37,181 nucleotides of DNA, from contig NZ_BCRE01000087.1 in NCBI RefSeq assembly GCF_001552435.1, forward strand, positions 1-37,181, given 5' to 3'. Positions 1 to 8,262 of this stretch are shown in pieces. The number at the start of each line of letters is the position of its first letter. The first letter of the stretch is position 1. The translations under genes and the position numbers were made by a program. Under the pieces are notes generated by a model, which worked only from the letters and a program-made list of their open reading frames with translations, was not told the DNA's origin and searched no databases. This DNA comes from Kribbia dieselivorans NBRC 106261. GTDB taxonomy: Bacteria; Actinomycetota; Actinomycetes; Actinomycetales; Dermatophilaceae.

Positions 1-135
1 CTCCATGCAATCTCAGGCACCCGACCACAACAAGAGCCACGCACAAACCTGTGGACAACCCCTGGGACAACCCCCGCGACACCCCCCTGACCAGCCCCCT
101 CACGCGTGGCCTGCATCTCGACTTCCCCACCCCAC

Positions 136-165
136 TTCGACCACCCCCCCGAGCCCATGTATCTT
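136..165 (+). promoter_or_regulatory. Predicted cydA promoter
   Basis: A TTCGAC -35-like element (136-141) is separated by 18 bp from a TATCTT -10-like element (160-165). This would start transcription near 172, about 40 nt before cydA, inside the dyad at 167-183. Elements were assigned by eye. The rest of 1-135 is C-rich and I see no gene in it. Confidence 0.5.
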
Positions 166-166
166 C

Positions 167-183
167 TACTACGTCATGTAGTA
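167..183. promoter_or_regulatory. Dyad operator candidate at the cydA start point
   Basis: TACTACGTCATGTAGTA is an inverted repeat with 6-bp perfect arms and a 5-bp centre, immediately downstream of the predicted -10. BlaI/MecI/CopY-family repressors are known to bind TACA/TGTA-type dyads. A BlaI-like gene lies at the end of this same gene string, so it is the obvious candidate ligand. The link is inference. Confidence 0.5.
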
Positions 184-211
184 CTTCGCCTGCCCCTCGG
201 GAGCCCCGCTC

Positions 212-1660
212 ATGGACGTCCTGGAATTGGCACGGTGGCAGTTCGCCATCACAACCGTGTACCACTTCTTCTTCGTGCCGATCACCATCGGCATGTCAAT
301 GCTGGTTGCCTGGTTCCACACGTCCTGGTTGCGCACGCGCAACCCCGACGACCTGCGCCTGGCCAAGTTCTTCGGAAAGCTCTTCACGATCAACTTCGCC
401 CTCGGTCTCGTGACCGGCATCGTGCAGGAGTTCCAGTTCGGCATGAACTGGTCCGACTACTCCCGCTTCGTCGGTGACATCTTCGGCGCGCCACTCGCCT
501 TCGAAGCGCTCCTCGCCTTCTTCCTCGAGTCGACCTTCCTCGGCCTGTGGATCTTCGGTTGGGGCCGCATCCCCGAGAAGCTCCACGTCATGTGCATCTG
601 GCTGGTGCACATCGGCACGGTGCTCAGCGCCTACTTCATCCTCGCGGCCAACTCGTTCATGCAGCACCCGGTCGGCTACCGCTACAACGCCGAGACCGGC
701 CGCGCCGAAATGACCGACTTCGTCGCCGTGCTCCTGAACAAGGTGCAACTCGTCACCTTCCCGCACGTCGTCACCGCCGCCTACATGACCGGCGCCACCT
801 TCGTCATGTGCGTCGCGCTCTACAAGATGCGCAAGGCCCACCGCAACGCCGACTCCGGCGGCGGCGAGCTCGCGGCCGACGTTCCCATGTGGAAGCGCGC
901 CTCCCGACTGGGCGCCATCGTCACCCTCGTCGCCTCCCTCGGCGTCATCGTCTCCGGTGACTTCCAGGGCAAGATCATGACCGAGGTCCAGCCCATGAAG
1001 ATGGCCGCGGCGGAGGCGCTGTACCACACCTCCGACAGCTGCGCTCCGTTCTCCGTGCTCACCGTTGCCGACCTCGGTGGCGCCAACCCCAAGCACGTCA
1101 TCGAGGTGCCCTGCCTGCTCAGCTACCTCGGCACCGGCGACTTCAACGGCCGCGTCGAGGGCATCACCGAACTCGAGGCCCAGTACCAGCAGGAGTACGC
1201 CAACAACCCGCTCACCGCGGCGTCGACGTACATCCCGAACATCCCCATGACGTACTGGAACTTCCGCCTGATGATGGGCGCCGGTTTCTTCACGATGATC
1301 GTCGCGGCCTGGGTTCTGTGGGCCACCCGCAAGAACAACGTGCCGATGGGCACGTGGGTGCACCCGCTGCTGTGGATCACCCCGATCGCCATCATGCTCG
1401 GATCGTCGTTCGGCTGGATCTTCACCGAGATGGGCCGCCAGCCGTGGCTTGTCTTCGGTGAGATGACGACCGCGACCGGTGTCTCCCCGAGCGTGTCCGC
1501 GGCCAGCGTGTGGATCTCGATGATCGTCTACACCCTGCTCTACGGCGTGCTCGCCGTCATCGAGGTCAAATTGTTCCTCGACTACATCAAAAAGGGCCCC
1601 GAGCCCTTCGAGGAGCCTCGCCAGATCGGCGAGGACGAAAAACTCGAGTTCGCGTACTGA
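212..1660 (+). CDS. cydA: Cytochrome bd quinol oxidase subunit I
   Basis: This is the haem-bearing subunit of the cytochrome bd terminal oxidase, which oxidises membrane quinol and reduces O2 to water with high oxygen affinity and resistance to many respiratory poisons. The 482-residue protein has the expected multi-span membrane layout. Visible family marks are the N-terminal haem ligand His18, the start of the quinol-binding loop (QPMKMAAAEAL, from residue 260) and the GRQPW motif (408-412). Its length and short Q-loop fit the short CydA form usual in actinobacteria. The ATG is preceded by GGGAG at 199-203. It is the first gene of the cydABDC string, and cydB follows after 15 nt. Identification is very secure. 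Confidence 0.97.
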   Translation: MDVLELARWQFAITTVYHFFFVPITIGMSMLVAWFHTSWLRTRNPDDLRLAKFFGKLFTINFALGLVTGIVQEFQFGMNWSDYSRFVGDIFGAPLAFEALLAFFLESTFLGLWIFGWGRIPEKLHVMCIWLVHIGTVLSAYFILAANSFMQHPVGYRYNAETGRAEMTDFVAVLLNKVQLVTFPHVVTAAYMTGATFVMCVALYKMRKAHRNADSGGGELAADVPMWKRASRLGAIVTLVASLGVIVSGDFQGKIMTEVQPMKMAAAEALYHTSDSCAPFSVLTVADLGGANPKHVIEVPCLLSYLGTGDFNGRVEGITELEAQYQQEYANNPLTAASTYIPNIPMTYWNFRLMMGAGFFTMIVAAWVLWATRKNNVPMGTWVHPLLWITPIAIMLGSSFGWIFTEMGRQPWLVFGEMTTATGVSPSVSAASVWISMIVYTLLYGVLAVIEVKLFLDYIKKGPEPFEEPRQIGEDEKLEFAY

Positions 1661-1675
1661 TCGGGGACGGAGATC

Positions 1676-2719
1676 ATGGAACTTTCACACTTCTGGTTCA
1701 TCCTCATTGCCGTCCTGTGGACCGGCTACCTGGTGCTCGAGGGCTTCGACTTCGGCGTCGGCATGCTCCTGCCGGTGCTCGACAAGACCGGCGACCCCAA
1801 CGACCCCGACGACACGCCGGAGAAGCGCCGGCGCGTCATGCTCAACACGATCGGCCCGTTCTGGGACGGCAACGAGGTCTGGCTGCTCACCGCGGGCGGA
1901 TCGATGTTCGCGGCCTTCCCGCACTGGTACGCCACGATGTTCTCGGGCATGTACCTCGCCCTGCTGGTGCTCCTTGTCGTCCTGATCCTGCGCAACATGG
2001 GCTTCGAGTACCGCCACAAGCGCGACTCCGACGCCTGGCGCCGCGGCTGGGACTACTGCATCATCGTCGGCTCGTTCGTCGCTCCGCTGCTGGTCGGCGT
2101 GGCCCTGACGAACATCGTCAACGGTCTGCCCATCGACGCGCACATGGAGTTCACCGGCAACCTGCTCACGCTGCTCAACCCGATCAGCCTGCTCGGCGGC
2201 ATCGTCGTGGTCGGCCTCTCGCTGACCCACGGCGCGCACTTCATTGCCCTGAAGACGGCCGGCAAGATCCGCGAGGACGCCCGCGCGGTCGCCACCAAGG
2301 CGGGTGTGGTCACGGCCGTCCTCGCCGTCGTCCTGCTGCTCTGGCTGGGTCTGTCGCGTGACGGATCGCCGTTCTCCTGGGCCACGACGATCCTCGCCGC
2401 GGTCGCGCTGCTCGCCGCGCTGTGGTTCAACCATCAGGGCAAGGAGGGATACGCCTTCACCGCCACCGCGCTGACGATCCTCCTGGCGGTGACGACCTAC
2501 TTCGTGCTGCTCTTCCCGAACGTCATGCCCACGACGCTCGCCGACGGCACGGACCTGACGATCGTCAACGCCGCCAGTTCGACGCTGACATTGAAGATCA
2601 TGACCGGCGCGGCGCTGATCTTCACGCCGATCATGCTGCTGTACACGGCGTGGAACTATTGGGTGTTCCGCCGCCGCATCCGCGTCGAGCAGATCCCCGA
2701 CCCGGTCAAGGTCAGCTGA
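1676..2719 (+). CDS. cydB: Cytochrome bd quinol oxidase subunit II
   Basis: This is the second core membrane subunit of cytochrome bd oxidase, pairing with CydA. The 347-residue protein opens with the family-typical segment containing WTGYLVLEGFDFGVG. It also carries the conserved GPFWDGNEVWLL stretch near residues 60-70, followed by a series of hydrophobic spans. The length is normal for CydB. The ATG has a GGAG-type ribosome binding site just upstream and lies 15 nt after cydA, so the two are almost certainly co-transcribed. A hairpin (2735-2771) separates it from cydD. Confidence 0.97.
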   Translation: MELSHFWFILIAVLWTGYLVLEGFDFGVGMLLPVLDKTGDPNDPDDTPEKRRRVMLNTIGPFWDGNEVWLLTAGGSMFAAFPHWYATMFSGMYLALLVLLVVLILRNMGFEYRHKRDSDAWRRGWDYCIIVGSFVAPLLVGVALTNIVNGLPIDAHMEFTGNLLTLLNPISLLGGIVVVGLSLTHGAHFIALKTAGKIREDARAVATKAGVVTAVLAVVLLLWLGLSRDGSPFSWATTILAAVALLAALWFNHQGKEGYAFTATALTILLAVTTYFVLLFPNVMPTTLADGTDLTIVNAASSTLTLKIMTGAALIFTPIMLLYTAWNYWVFRRRIRVEQIPDPVKVS

Positions 2720-2734
2720 CCTGATGCATCGATC

Positions 2735-2771
2735 CGAGTGGGTCGGGCGGCACCCTCGGCCGACCCGCTCG
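2735..2771 (+). terminator. Hairpin between cydB and cydD
   Basis: CGAGTGGGTCGG (2735-2746) pairs with CCGACCCGCTCG (2760-2771), 11 of 12 positions matching, around a 13-nt GC-rich loop. There is no U-run, so it may be a partial terminator, a processing site or a 3' stabiliser for cydAB mRNA. Its presence argues that cydD starts downstream at 2811 rather than at the ATG at 2724. Confidence 0.45.
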
Positions 2772-2810
2772 ATCATCACCACCCCCACCATCCCCGACCA
2801 GAAGGCCCGC

Positions 2811-4406
2811 GTGAATCCCTTCGACCCTCGCCTCCTCCGCACCGTCCCCGGCGCCCGCCGCCCGGTGCTCCTGCTGGGGGTGCTCGGAGTCCTGCAGGGG
2901 GTCGCCACGGTCGCCACCGCGTTCGCCCTGACCGCCGTCGTCGTGGCCGCCGTGCGCCAGACGGATCTTCGTGAACCCTCGGCCTGGCTGCTGGGCCTCT
3001 TCCTCGTCCGCGCGGTCATCGCCTGGTCCTCCGAACGCATCCAGGCGTGGGCCGGCACCCGCGTGGCCACCGCCCTGCGCGAACAACTGTTGGCCACGTG
3101 GCTCCAGCGCGACGCCGACTCCCGCCCCGACCGTGCGCGGGCCCTGACCCTGGCGACGCAGGGCGCCGCGTCGGTCGAGCCGTACATCGCCAAGTACCTG
3201 CCGGCGCTGCTGGCGGCCGCCGTCGTGCCGCCGCTGGCGATCATCACCCTGTTCGTCGTCGACTGGCCCAGCGCGATCGTGGTCATCCTCACGGTGCCGC
3301 TCCTGCCCCTCTTCGCCGCGCTGATCGGCGTCACCACCCGCGACGACACCCGGACCCGGTGGCAGACCCTGTCCGACCTCGCCGGCCACTTCCTCGACGT
3401 CGTGCGCGGACTGCCCACACTCGTCTCCTACGGTCGCGGCGAACGCCAGGTGGCCACGATTCGGGAGGTCAGCGACAAGCACCGCCTGGCGACGATGCGG
3501 ACGCTGCGACTGGCGTTCCTCTCCTCGGCCGCCCTCGAACTGCTCGCGTCGCTGTCCGTGGCGATCGTCGCGGTGCTCACCGGTCTGCGGCTGACCCACG
3601 GCACGATGGAGCTCGGTGCCGGTCTCGTCGCGATTCTCCTCGCCCCCGAGGCGTACTGGCCGATTCGGCGGGTCGGAGCGGAGTTCCACTCGGCCGCCGA
3701 CGGCGCCGAGGCGCTCGAGGACATCCTCACCGAACTCGAGGCGGCCACGGACGCCGCCACGGACGCGGCCGGTGACAGGGATGACAGGGACAGCCCCGCT
3801 GACCTGATCGCTCGCGATGTCACCTACGCCTACCCCGGCACCGCGACCCCGGTGCTGCGCAACGTCTCCCTGACGGCCACGCGCGGCCTGACGGCCCTGA
3901 CCGGCCCCTCGGGCATCGGCAAGTCGACACTGCTGGAGATCCTCGCCGGCATCCGGCGCCCCACCTCCGGCGCAACGGAGCGCGGTGGCGAGACCCACCT
4001 CGTCAGCCAGCGTCCCTTCCTCGGCGCCGGCAGCGTGCGCGCGAACCTGACGCTGGGCACCACCGCCACCGACGCCGCCGTCGCGGCCGCGGTCGCGCAG
4101 GTCGGACTGACCGACGTCATCGACGCACTGGGCGGGCTCGACGCTCCGCTCGGTGACGACGGCTTCGGTGTGTCGGCCGGGCAGCGTGCCCGCCTCGTGC
4201 TCGCCCGGGCCCTGCTCAGCGACGCTCCGATCGTGCTGCTCGACGAACCCACGGCCCACCTCGACCCCGAGTCGGCGGCGCTGGTCCACCGGATCATCAC
4301 CGATCTCGCCCGCGAGCGCACCGTCGTCGCGGTCACCCACCGCACCGACCTCATGGACCTCGCCGACCAGCGCGTCGACCTGGGCGCCGAGGTGGTGGCC
4401 CGATGA
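2811..4406 (+). CDS. cydD: ABC transporter CydD (cytochrome bd assembly)
   Basis: CydD is one half of the CydDC heterodimeric ABC exporter of thiols and haem-related compounds that is needed for assembly of cytochrome bd. From the GTG at 2811 it is 531 residues: an N-terminal six-span ABC type 1 membrane domain (about 1-310), then a nucleotide-binding domain. That domain has a Walker A GPSGIGKS at 365-372, a signature VSAGQRARLVLARAL and a Walker B IVLLDEP. I chose GTG 2811 because AGAAGG precedes it, homologues usually open at the VNPFDPRLLR-like segment, and the cydB-cydD hairpin would otherwise be coding. An in-frame ATG at 2724 would add 29 unconvincing residues. The gene overlaps cydC by 4 nt. 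Confidence 0.92.
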   Translation: MNPFDPRLLRTVPGARRPVLLLGVLGVLQGVATVATAFALTAVVVAAVRQTDLREPSAWLLGLFLVRAVIAWSSERIQAWAGTRVATALREQLLATWLQRDADSRPDRARALTLATQGAASVEPYIAKYLPALLAAAVVPPLAIITLFVVDWPSAIVVILTVPLLPLFAALIGVTTRDDTRTRWQTLSDLAGHFLDVVRGLPTLVSYGRGERQVATIREVSDKHRLATMRTLRLAFLSSAALELLASLSVAIVAVLTGLRLTHGTMELGAGLVAILLAPEAYWPIRRVGAEFHSAADGAEALEDILTELEAATDAATDAAGDRDDRDSPADLIARDVTYAYPGTATPVLRNVSLTATRGLTALTGPSGIGKSTLLEILAGIRRPTSGATERGGETHLVSQRPFLGAGSVRANLTLGTTATDAAVAAAVAQVGLTDVIDALGGLDAPLGDDGFGVSAGQRARLVLARALLSDAPIVLLDEPTAHLDPESAALVHRIITDLARERTVVAVTHRTDLMDLADQRVDLGAEVVAR

Positions 4407-6070
4407 CCACGGACCGCACCACCACCACGACCACGCGCACCAACCCCCTGACCCTGACCCGCTCGACGATCCTCGGTGGTCTCCTCGGCGGCATCGCCAC
4501 CGCCGCCGGCATCGCCCTGACGGCCACCTCCGGGTGGCTCATCGTCCGCGCCAGCGAACGCCCGCAGATCCTCCTGCTGCTCACCGCGATCGTCGGCGTG
4601 CGCACGTTCGGCCTGGCCCGCCCCGTCTTCCGTTACTGGGAGCGACTCGTCAGCCACGACGGCTCCCTGCGCGACCTCGCGGAGCGCCGTGCGGCGACCT
4701 ACGCCGCGCTCGTCCCCCTGACCCCGGCCCGACTCGGACGGAGACGACGCTCCGATGTGCTCAACGGCATCGTGGACGACCTGACCGATGTCGTCGAGGC
4801 CTCGGTGCGCGTCACCGTCCCGGTGTTCTCGGCCGCCGTGGCCGGCATCATCGCGGCGATCGTGACCGTCCTCTTCAACCCCGGCGTCGGCGCCGTGCTC
4901 GCGGCGATGCTCGTCGCCTGTGCCCTGCTGTTCGTGCTCTCCTGGCGCCTCGAGTGCGCCGCCCAGGACGACCTGCTCGCCGCCCGCGCCGAGGTGACCC
5001 GCGTCAGCACCCTCGTCGCCGACCACGCCGGTGACCTGCAGGCCATCGGTGGCCAGGCCGACGCGCTCTCGTGGGTGTGGCAGGCCGATGCGCGGGTCCG
5101 CACGGCCACGTCGCGTCAGTCCCGCGGGCGCGCCCTGACCGCCGCGCTGCTGCTCGTCATCACCGGCGTCGCGACCATCGCCGCCGCGTACCTGGCGCAG
5201 CGTTCCGGCTCGCACATCGCCATCGTCGCGATGCTCACGCTCATCCCGGTCGCCACCGGAGAAGCGCTCGGCGTGCTCACCGAGGCCACCCGCGCCCTGG
5301 CCCGGGCGCAGGGCAGCGCCCGCCGACTCGACGCGATGCTCGACCAGACCCCGGCCGTGGCCGATCCGGCCGCAACCCCGGGCCTGATTGCGGCCCACCC
5401 CGACGGCCACGACCTCGCCCTGGCCGACGTCACCGCCTCCTGGGACGGCACCGGCGACCACCTGCCGCCGACCTCCCTCGACCTGTCCGCCGGCGACCGG
5501 ATCGCGGTGGTGGGGCCGAACGGGTCGGGCAAGTCGACGCTGTTGGCCGTGCTCGTGCGGCATCTCGACCCGACCGCGGGCCGGTACGCGCTCGGCGGGG
5601 CCGACACCGCGCGGATCCCGCTGGCCCAGGCGCGCGCGGCCTTCGCCCTCGTCGACGACGAACCGCACATCTTCGCGACGTCGGTGCGCAACAACCTCAG
5701 ACTCGCCGATGCCACCCAGGCCGGCGACACGGCGATCCGTGACGCGTTGACCGCGGCTGGCCTGGCCATGTGGCTCGACGGTCTCGACGAGGGCCTCGAC
5801 ACCCGCCTCGGCGCCGGCGGACGCGGTGTCTCCGGCGGCGAGCGGGCACGCTTGGCGGTGGCTCGGGCGGTGCTCTCGGACCGACCGGTGGTCGCCCTCG
5901 ACGAGCCCACGGCCCACCTCGACACCACGACCGCGCGTGCGGTCCTCGCCGATGTGCTCACCGCGACCGCTGGGCGAACCGTGGTGATGGTCACGCATCA
6001 TCACGCCGATCGGGAAGGTTTTGACCGCACACTGGAGTTGAGCAGTACAGAAAGTGGGCGAGCAGAGTGA
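4403..6070 (+). CDS. cydC: ABC transporter CydC (cytochrome bd assembly)
   Basis: CydC is the partner half-transporter of CydD in the thiol/haem ABC exporter required for functional cytochrome bd. The 555-residue protein has an N-terminal membrane domain and a C-terminal ATPase with Walker A GPNGSGKS (371-378), signature VSGGERARLAVARAV and Walker B VVALDEPTAHLD. The ATG overlaps the cydD stop (ATGA), indicating translational coupling. Its own stop overlaps the GTG of the BlaI-like gene, tying the regulator into the same transcript. Confidence 0.94.
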   Translation: MTTDRTTTTTTRTNPLTLTRSTILGGLLGGIATAAGIALTATSGWLIVRASERPQILLLLTAIVGVRTFGLARPVFRYWERLVSHDGSLRDLAERRAATYAALVPLTPARLGRRRRSDVLNGIVDDLTDVVEASVRVTVPVFSAAVAGIIAAIVTVLFNPGVGAVLAAMLVACALLFVLSWRLECAAQDDLLAARAEVTRVSTLVADHAGDLQAIGGQADALSWVWQADARVRTATSRQSRGRALTAALLLVITGVATIAAAYLAQRSGSHIAIVAMLTLIPVATGEALGVLTEATRALARAQGSARRLDAMLDQTPAVADPAATPGLIAAHPDGHDLALADVTASWDGTGDHLPPTSLDLSAGDRIAVVGPNGSGKSTLLAVLVRHLDPTAGRYALGGADTARIPLAQARAAFALVDDEPHIFATSVRNNLRLADATQAGDTAIRDALTAAGLAMWLDGLDEGLDTRLGAGGRGVSGGERARLAVARAVLSDRPVVALDEPTAHLDTTTARAVLADVLTATAGRTVVMVTHHHADREGFDRTLELSSTESGRAE

Positions 6071-6465
6071 ACAAACGAGGACCATCCCTGGGCGAGCTGG
6101 AACGCGCGATCATGGACGTGCTGTGGGAGACCGACGACCCGGCCGGCCTGAACGTGCGTGACGTCATGGCTGCGCTCCCGGAGCGTTCGTTGGCGTACAC
6201 GACGGTCATGACGGTGCTGACCCGCTTGGTGAGCAAGGGGTTCCTCACCCGCAAGCGCGACGGCCGCGCGTGGCGCTACGTCGCCGTCGACACCCGTGAA
6301 GAACTCACCGGCCGGGCCATGCGCGACCCGCTGAGCAACCTGCCCCACGCCGAGCAGCACACGGCGATCCTGCACTTCATCGAGGGCGCCTCGGACGACG
6401 AGCTCGAGGTGCTCAAGGCCGCACTGGCCAAGGTCGAGGCGCGCGGCGGTCGGGGAGTCGCGTAG
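6067..6465 (+). CDS. BlaI/MecI/CopY-family winged-helix repressor
   Basis: A 132-residue transcriptional repressor of the BlaI/MecI/CopY (Penicillinase_R) family. The N-terminal winged helix (about residues 7-75) contains the typical LGELERAIMDVLW and LAYTTVMTVLTRLVSKGFL segments. The C-terminal half is the dimerisation region that M56 proteases cleave in known systems. The GTG start overlaps the cydC stop (GTGA), and an M56 metallopeptidase follows 11 nt downstream, the usual BlaI-BlaR pairing. No beta-lactamase is nearby. The position suggests control of the cyd genes through the dyad at 167-183, which is inference. Confidence 0.9.
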   Translation: MNKRGPSLGELERAIMDVLWETDDPAGLNVRDVMAALPERSLAYTTVMTVLTRLVSKGFLTRKRDGRAWRYVAVDTREELTGRAMRDPLSNLPHAEQHTAILHFIEGASDDELEVLKAALAKVEARGGRGVA

Positions 6466-6476
6466 CGTTTCCCTCG

Positions 6477-7340
6477 ATGTTCGCTGCCCTTCTCGCCCTG
6501 CTCGCCGTCGGATTCATCGCCGTCGCGCCCCGTGTTCTGGCCGGGGCCACGTCGTTGCGTCGCCGACCCCGCGCGGGGCTGTGGCTGTGGCAGACGAGCG
6601 CGTTGGCGGGGGTGTTGTGCGTCGTGGCCACCCCGCTGGTGGCGGTGCACGCGCTGACGAGCCTGCCCGCGTCGCCGGCCAACGATGCCTCCCGGGGGTT
6701 GTCGCTGGCGGCGCTGGCCCTGAGCGCCGTCGTCCTGGCCCGGCTGCTCATCAACGCCCACCTCGTCGGATCGCGGTTGCGCGCGGCCCGGGCGCGGCAC
6801 CGCACCTTGGTCGACCTCGTCGGCACGCATCACTCCAAGCACACGCGCGTGCTGCCGCACACCATGCCGACGGCCTACTGCGTGCCGGGCCTGCGCCACC
6901 GGGTCGTGCTCAGCGAATCCACCTTGGCGCGGCTCAGTGAGGACGAGCTCCAGGCCGTCATCGCCCACGAGCTGGCCCACCTGGGTGAGCGGCACGATCT
7001 GCTGCTCGAGTACTTCGCGGTGGTGCACCGCACGGCGCCGTCGTGGTTGCGCAGCGAGAATGCCGTGCGCGAGGTCGCGTTGCTCATCGAGCGTCTCGCC
7101 GACGAGGCGGCGCGCCACAAGGTCGGGGAGATCCCGTTGGCGCGGGCGATGGTCAGCCTGGCCGGAGCGTCGACACCCGAGGGCGCGTTGGGCATCCGCA
7201 CCCCCGGCGCCACGGCGATCCGCATGGAGATGCTCACCGCCGAGGAGCCGAGCCGGGCCGGGACGCTCGCGGCGTACCTGCTGGGCATCGGCGCGCTCGC
7301 CCTGCCGATCATCATCGTGGTCGCGGCGTTCGTGGCCTGA
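6477..7340 (+). CDS. M56-family (BlaR1-like) membrane metallopeptidase
   Basis: An integral-membrane zinc protease of family M56, the class that cleaves BlaI/MecI repressors after signal perception. The 287-residue protein has about three N-terminal membrane spans (within 1-100), a cytoplasmic domain with the zinc motif HELAH at 164-168, and a last span at the C-terminus (about 262-286). Unlike staphylococcal BlaR1 it ends there: the extracellular penicillin-binding sensor domain is absent, so it should not sense beta-lactams in the classical way. No clear ribosome binding site precedes the ATG, which fits translation from the blaI-like gene 11 nt upstream. The signal is unknown. Confidence 0.88.
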   Translation: MFAALLALLAVGFIAVAPRVLAGATSLRRRPRAGLWLWQTSALAGVLCVVATPLVAVHALTSLPASPANDASRGLSLAALALSAVVLARLLINAHLVGSRLRAARARHRTLVDLVGTHHSKHTRVLPHTMPTAYCVPGLRHRVVLSESTLARLSEDELQAVIAHELAHLGERHDLLLEYFAVVHRTAPSWLRSENAVREVALLIERLADEAARHKVGEIPLARAMVSLAGASTPEGALGIRTPGATAIRMEMLTAEEPSRAGTLAAYLLGIGALALPIIIVVAAFVA

Positions 7341-7367
7341 GGGCCCGCGGCGTTCGCCGGGGGGCCG

Positions 7368-7395
7368 TTGCGCGCCGCCGGTTCGCCCCTAGACT
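7368..7395 (+). promoter_or_regulatory. Predicted promoter of the AIM24 gene
   Basis: TTGCGC (7368-7373), a 16-bp spacer and TAGACT (7390-7395) lie about 46 nt upstream of the ATG at 7442. It was recognised by eye. Confidence 0.4.
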
Positions 7396-7441
7396 GATCG
7401 CTGCCGGTGGCAGGGGGCCACCCGCGGTCGAAAGGTCACGC

Positions 7442-8155
7442 ATGACACTGCACAGCACACTGTTCACCCAGTTCCGTGAGCAGGAGACGACGGATCCGTT
7501 CGCGAAGCAGAACTCGAAGCTCCTCAAGGTGCAGATGGGCTACGGGCCGGTCTGGGCGCGGACCGGTTCGATGGTCGCCTATCAGGGGCAGATCTCGTTC
7601 AAGGACCGCGGCTCGGGCGGGTTGGGCAAGATGTTCAAGTCGGCCGTGACCGGCGAGGGCGTGCCGCTGATGGAGTGCACCGGCAGTGGGGAACTGTTCC
7701 TGGCCAACTCCGCGCGAGAGGTGCAGATCCTCTACCTGGACAACGACTCGATCTCCGTCAACGGCTCGAACGTCCTGGCGTTCAGCCACTCGATCTCGTG
7801 GGACATCCACCGCATCCAGGCGCGCGGCGCGATGATGGCCGGTGACCTGTACAACGTCGTCCTCTCGGGGACCGGGTACGTCGCGCTGACGACCGACGGT
7901 GAGCCGGTGGCCCTCGACATCGCCTCCGCCCCGACCTTCGCCGACGCGCAGGCCGTGGTCATGTGGACCTCCGGAGTGCGGATGGACGTGAAGGTCGACA
8001 CCGGCGGCATCGGCTCGATGCTCCGCGGCGGCACCGGCGAGATGGTGCAGATGGCGTTCTCCGGGCAGGGGCACGTCCTGGTCCAGCCGGCCGAGAACGT
8101 CAGCCACGGCTCGGGCAAATCCGCCGGTGGCGGGCTGGGCGGCATGTTCGACTGA
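7442..8155 (+). CDS. AIM24-family protein
   Basis: A 237-residue protein of the AIM24 / DUF124 family (the TIGR00266-like beta-sandwich family named after yeast mitochondrial Aim24); its bacterial function is not established. Supporting sequence includes the repeated beta-strand/glycine pattern with GTGEMVQMAFSGQGHVLVQP near the C-terminus and the internal GSGELFLANSAREVQILYL segment. The protein ends in a Gly-rich tail (SGKSAGGGLGGMFD), as many bacterial members do. The start was chosen because GAAAGGT lies a few bases before the ATG and a promoter is visible; the longer open frame upstream overlaps the M56 gene and is unlike the family. It is probably monocistronic. Confidence 0.85.
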   Translation: MTLHSTLFTQFREQETTDPFAKQNSKLLKVQMGYGPVWARTGSMVAYQGQISFKDRGSGGLGKMFKSAVTGEGVPLMECTGSGELFLANSAREVQILYLDNDSISVNGSNVLAFSHSISWDIHRIQARGAMMAGDLYNVVLSGTGYVALTTDGEPVALDIASAPTFADAQAVVMWTSGVRMDVKVDTGGIGSMLRGGTGEMVQMAFSGQGHVLVQPAENVSHGSGKSAGGGLGGMFD

Positions 8156-8262
8156 GACGCGCCTAGGTATCCGAACTCACCCGTGACACCCGACCCGTGG
8201 CTAGGCTCGGGACGATCGGGCCCTGCCGACCGGCACCGCCCGTCGGGACGGGAGCGTGCGAC

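Noticed and set aside
2724-2810. N-terminal extension of CydD from ATG 2724
   Set aside because: It is translated from a hairpin, is Pro/Arg-rich and unlike CydD, and a better ribosome binding site precedes GTG 2811.
6477-7340. Beta-lactam resistance sensor BlaR1
   Set aside because: The protein ends after its last membrane span and lacks the penicillin-binding sensor domain; no beta-lactamase gene is in the window.
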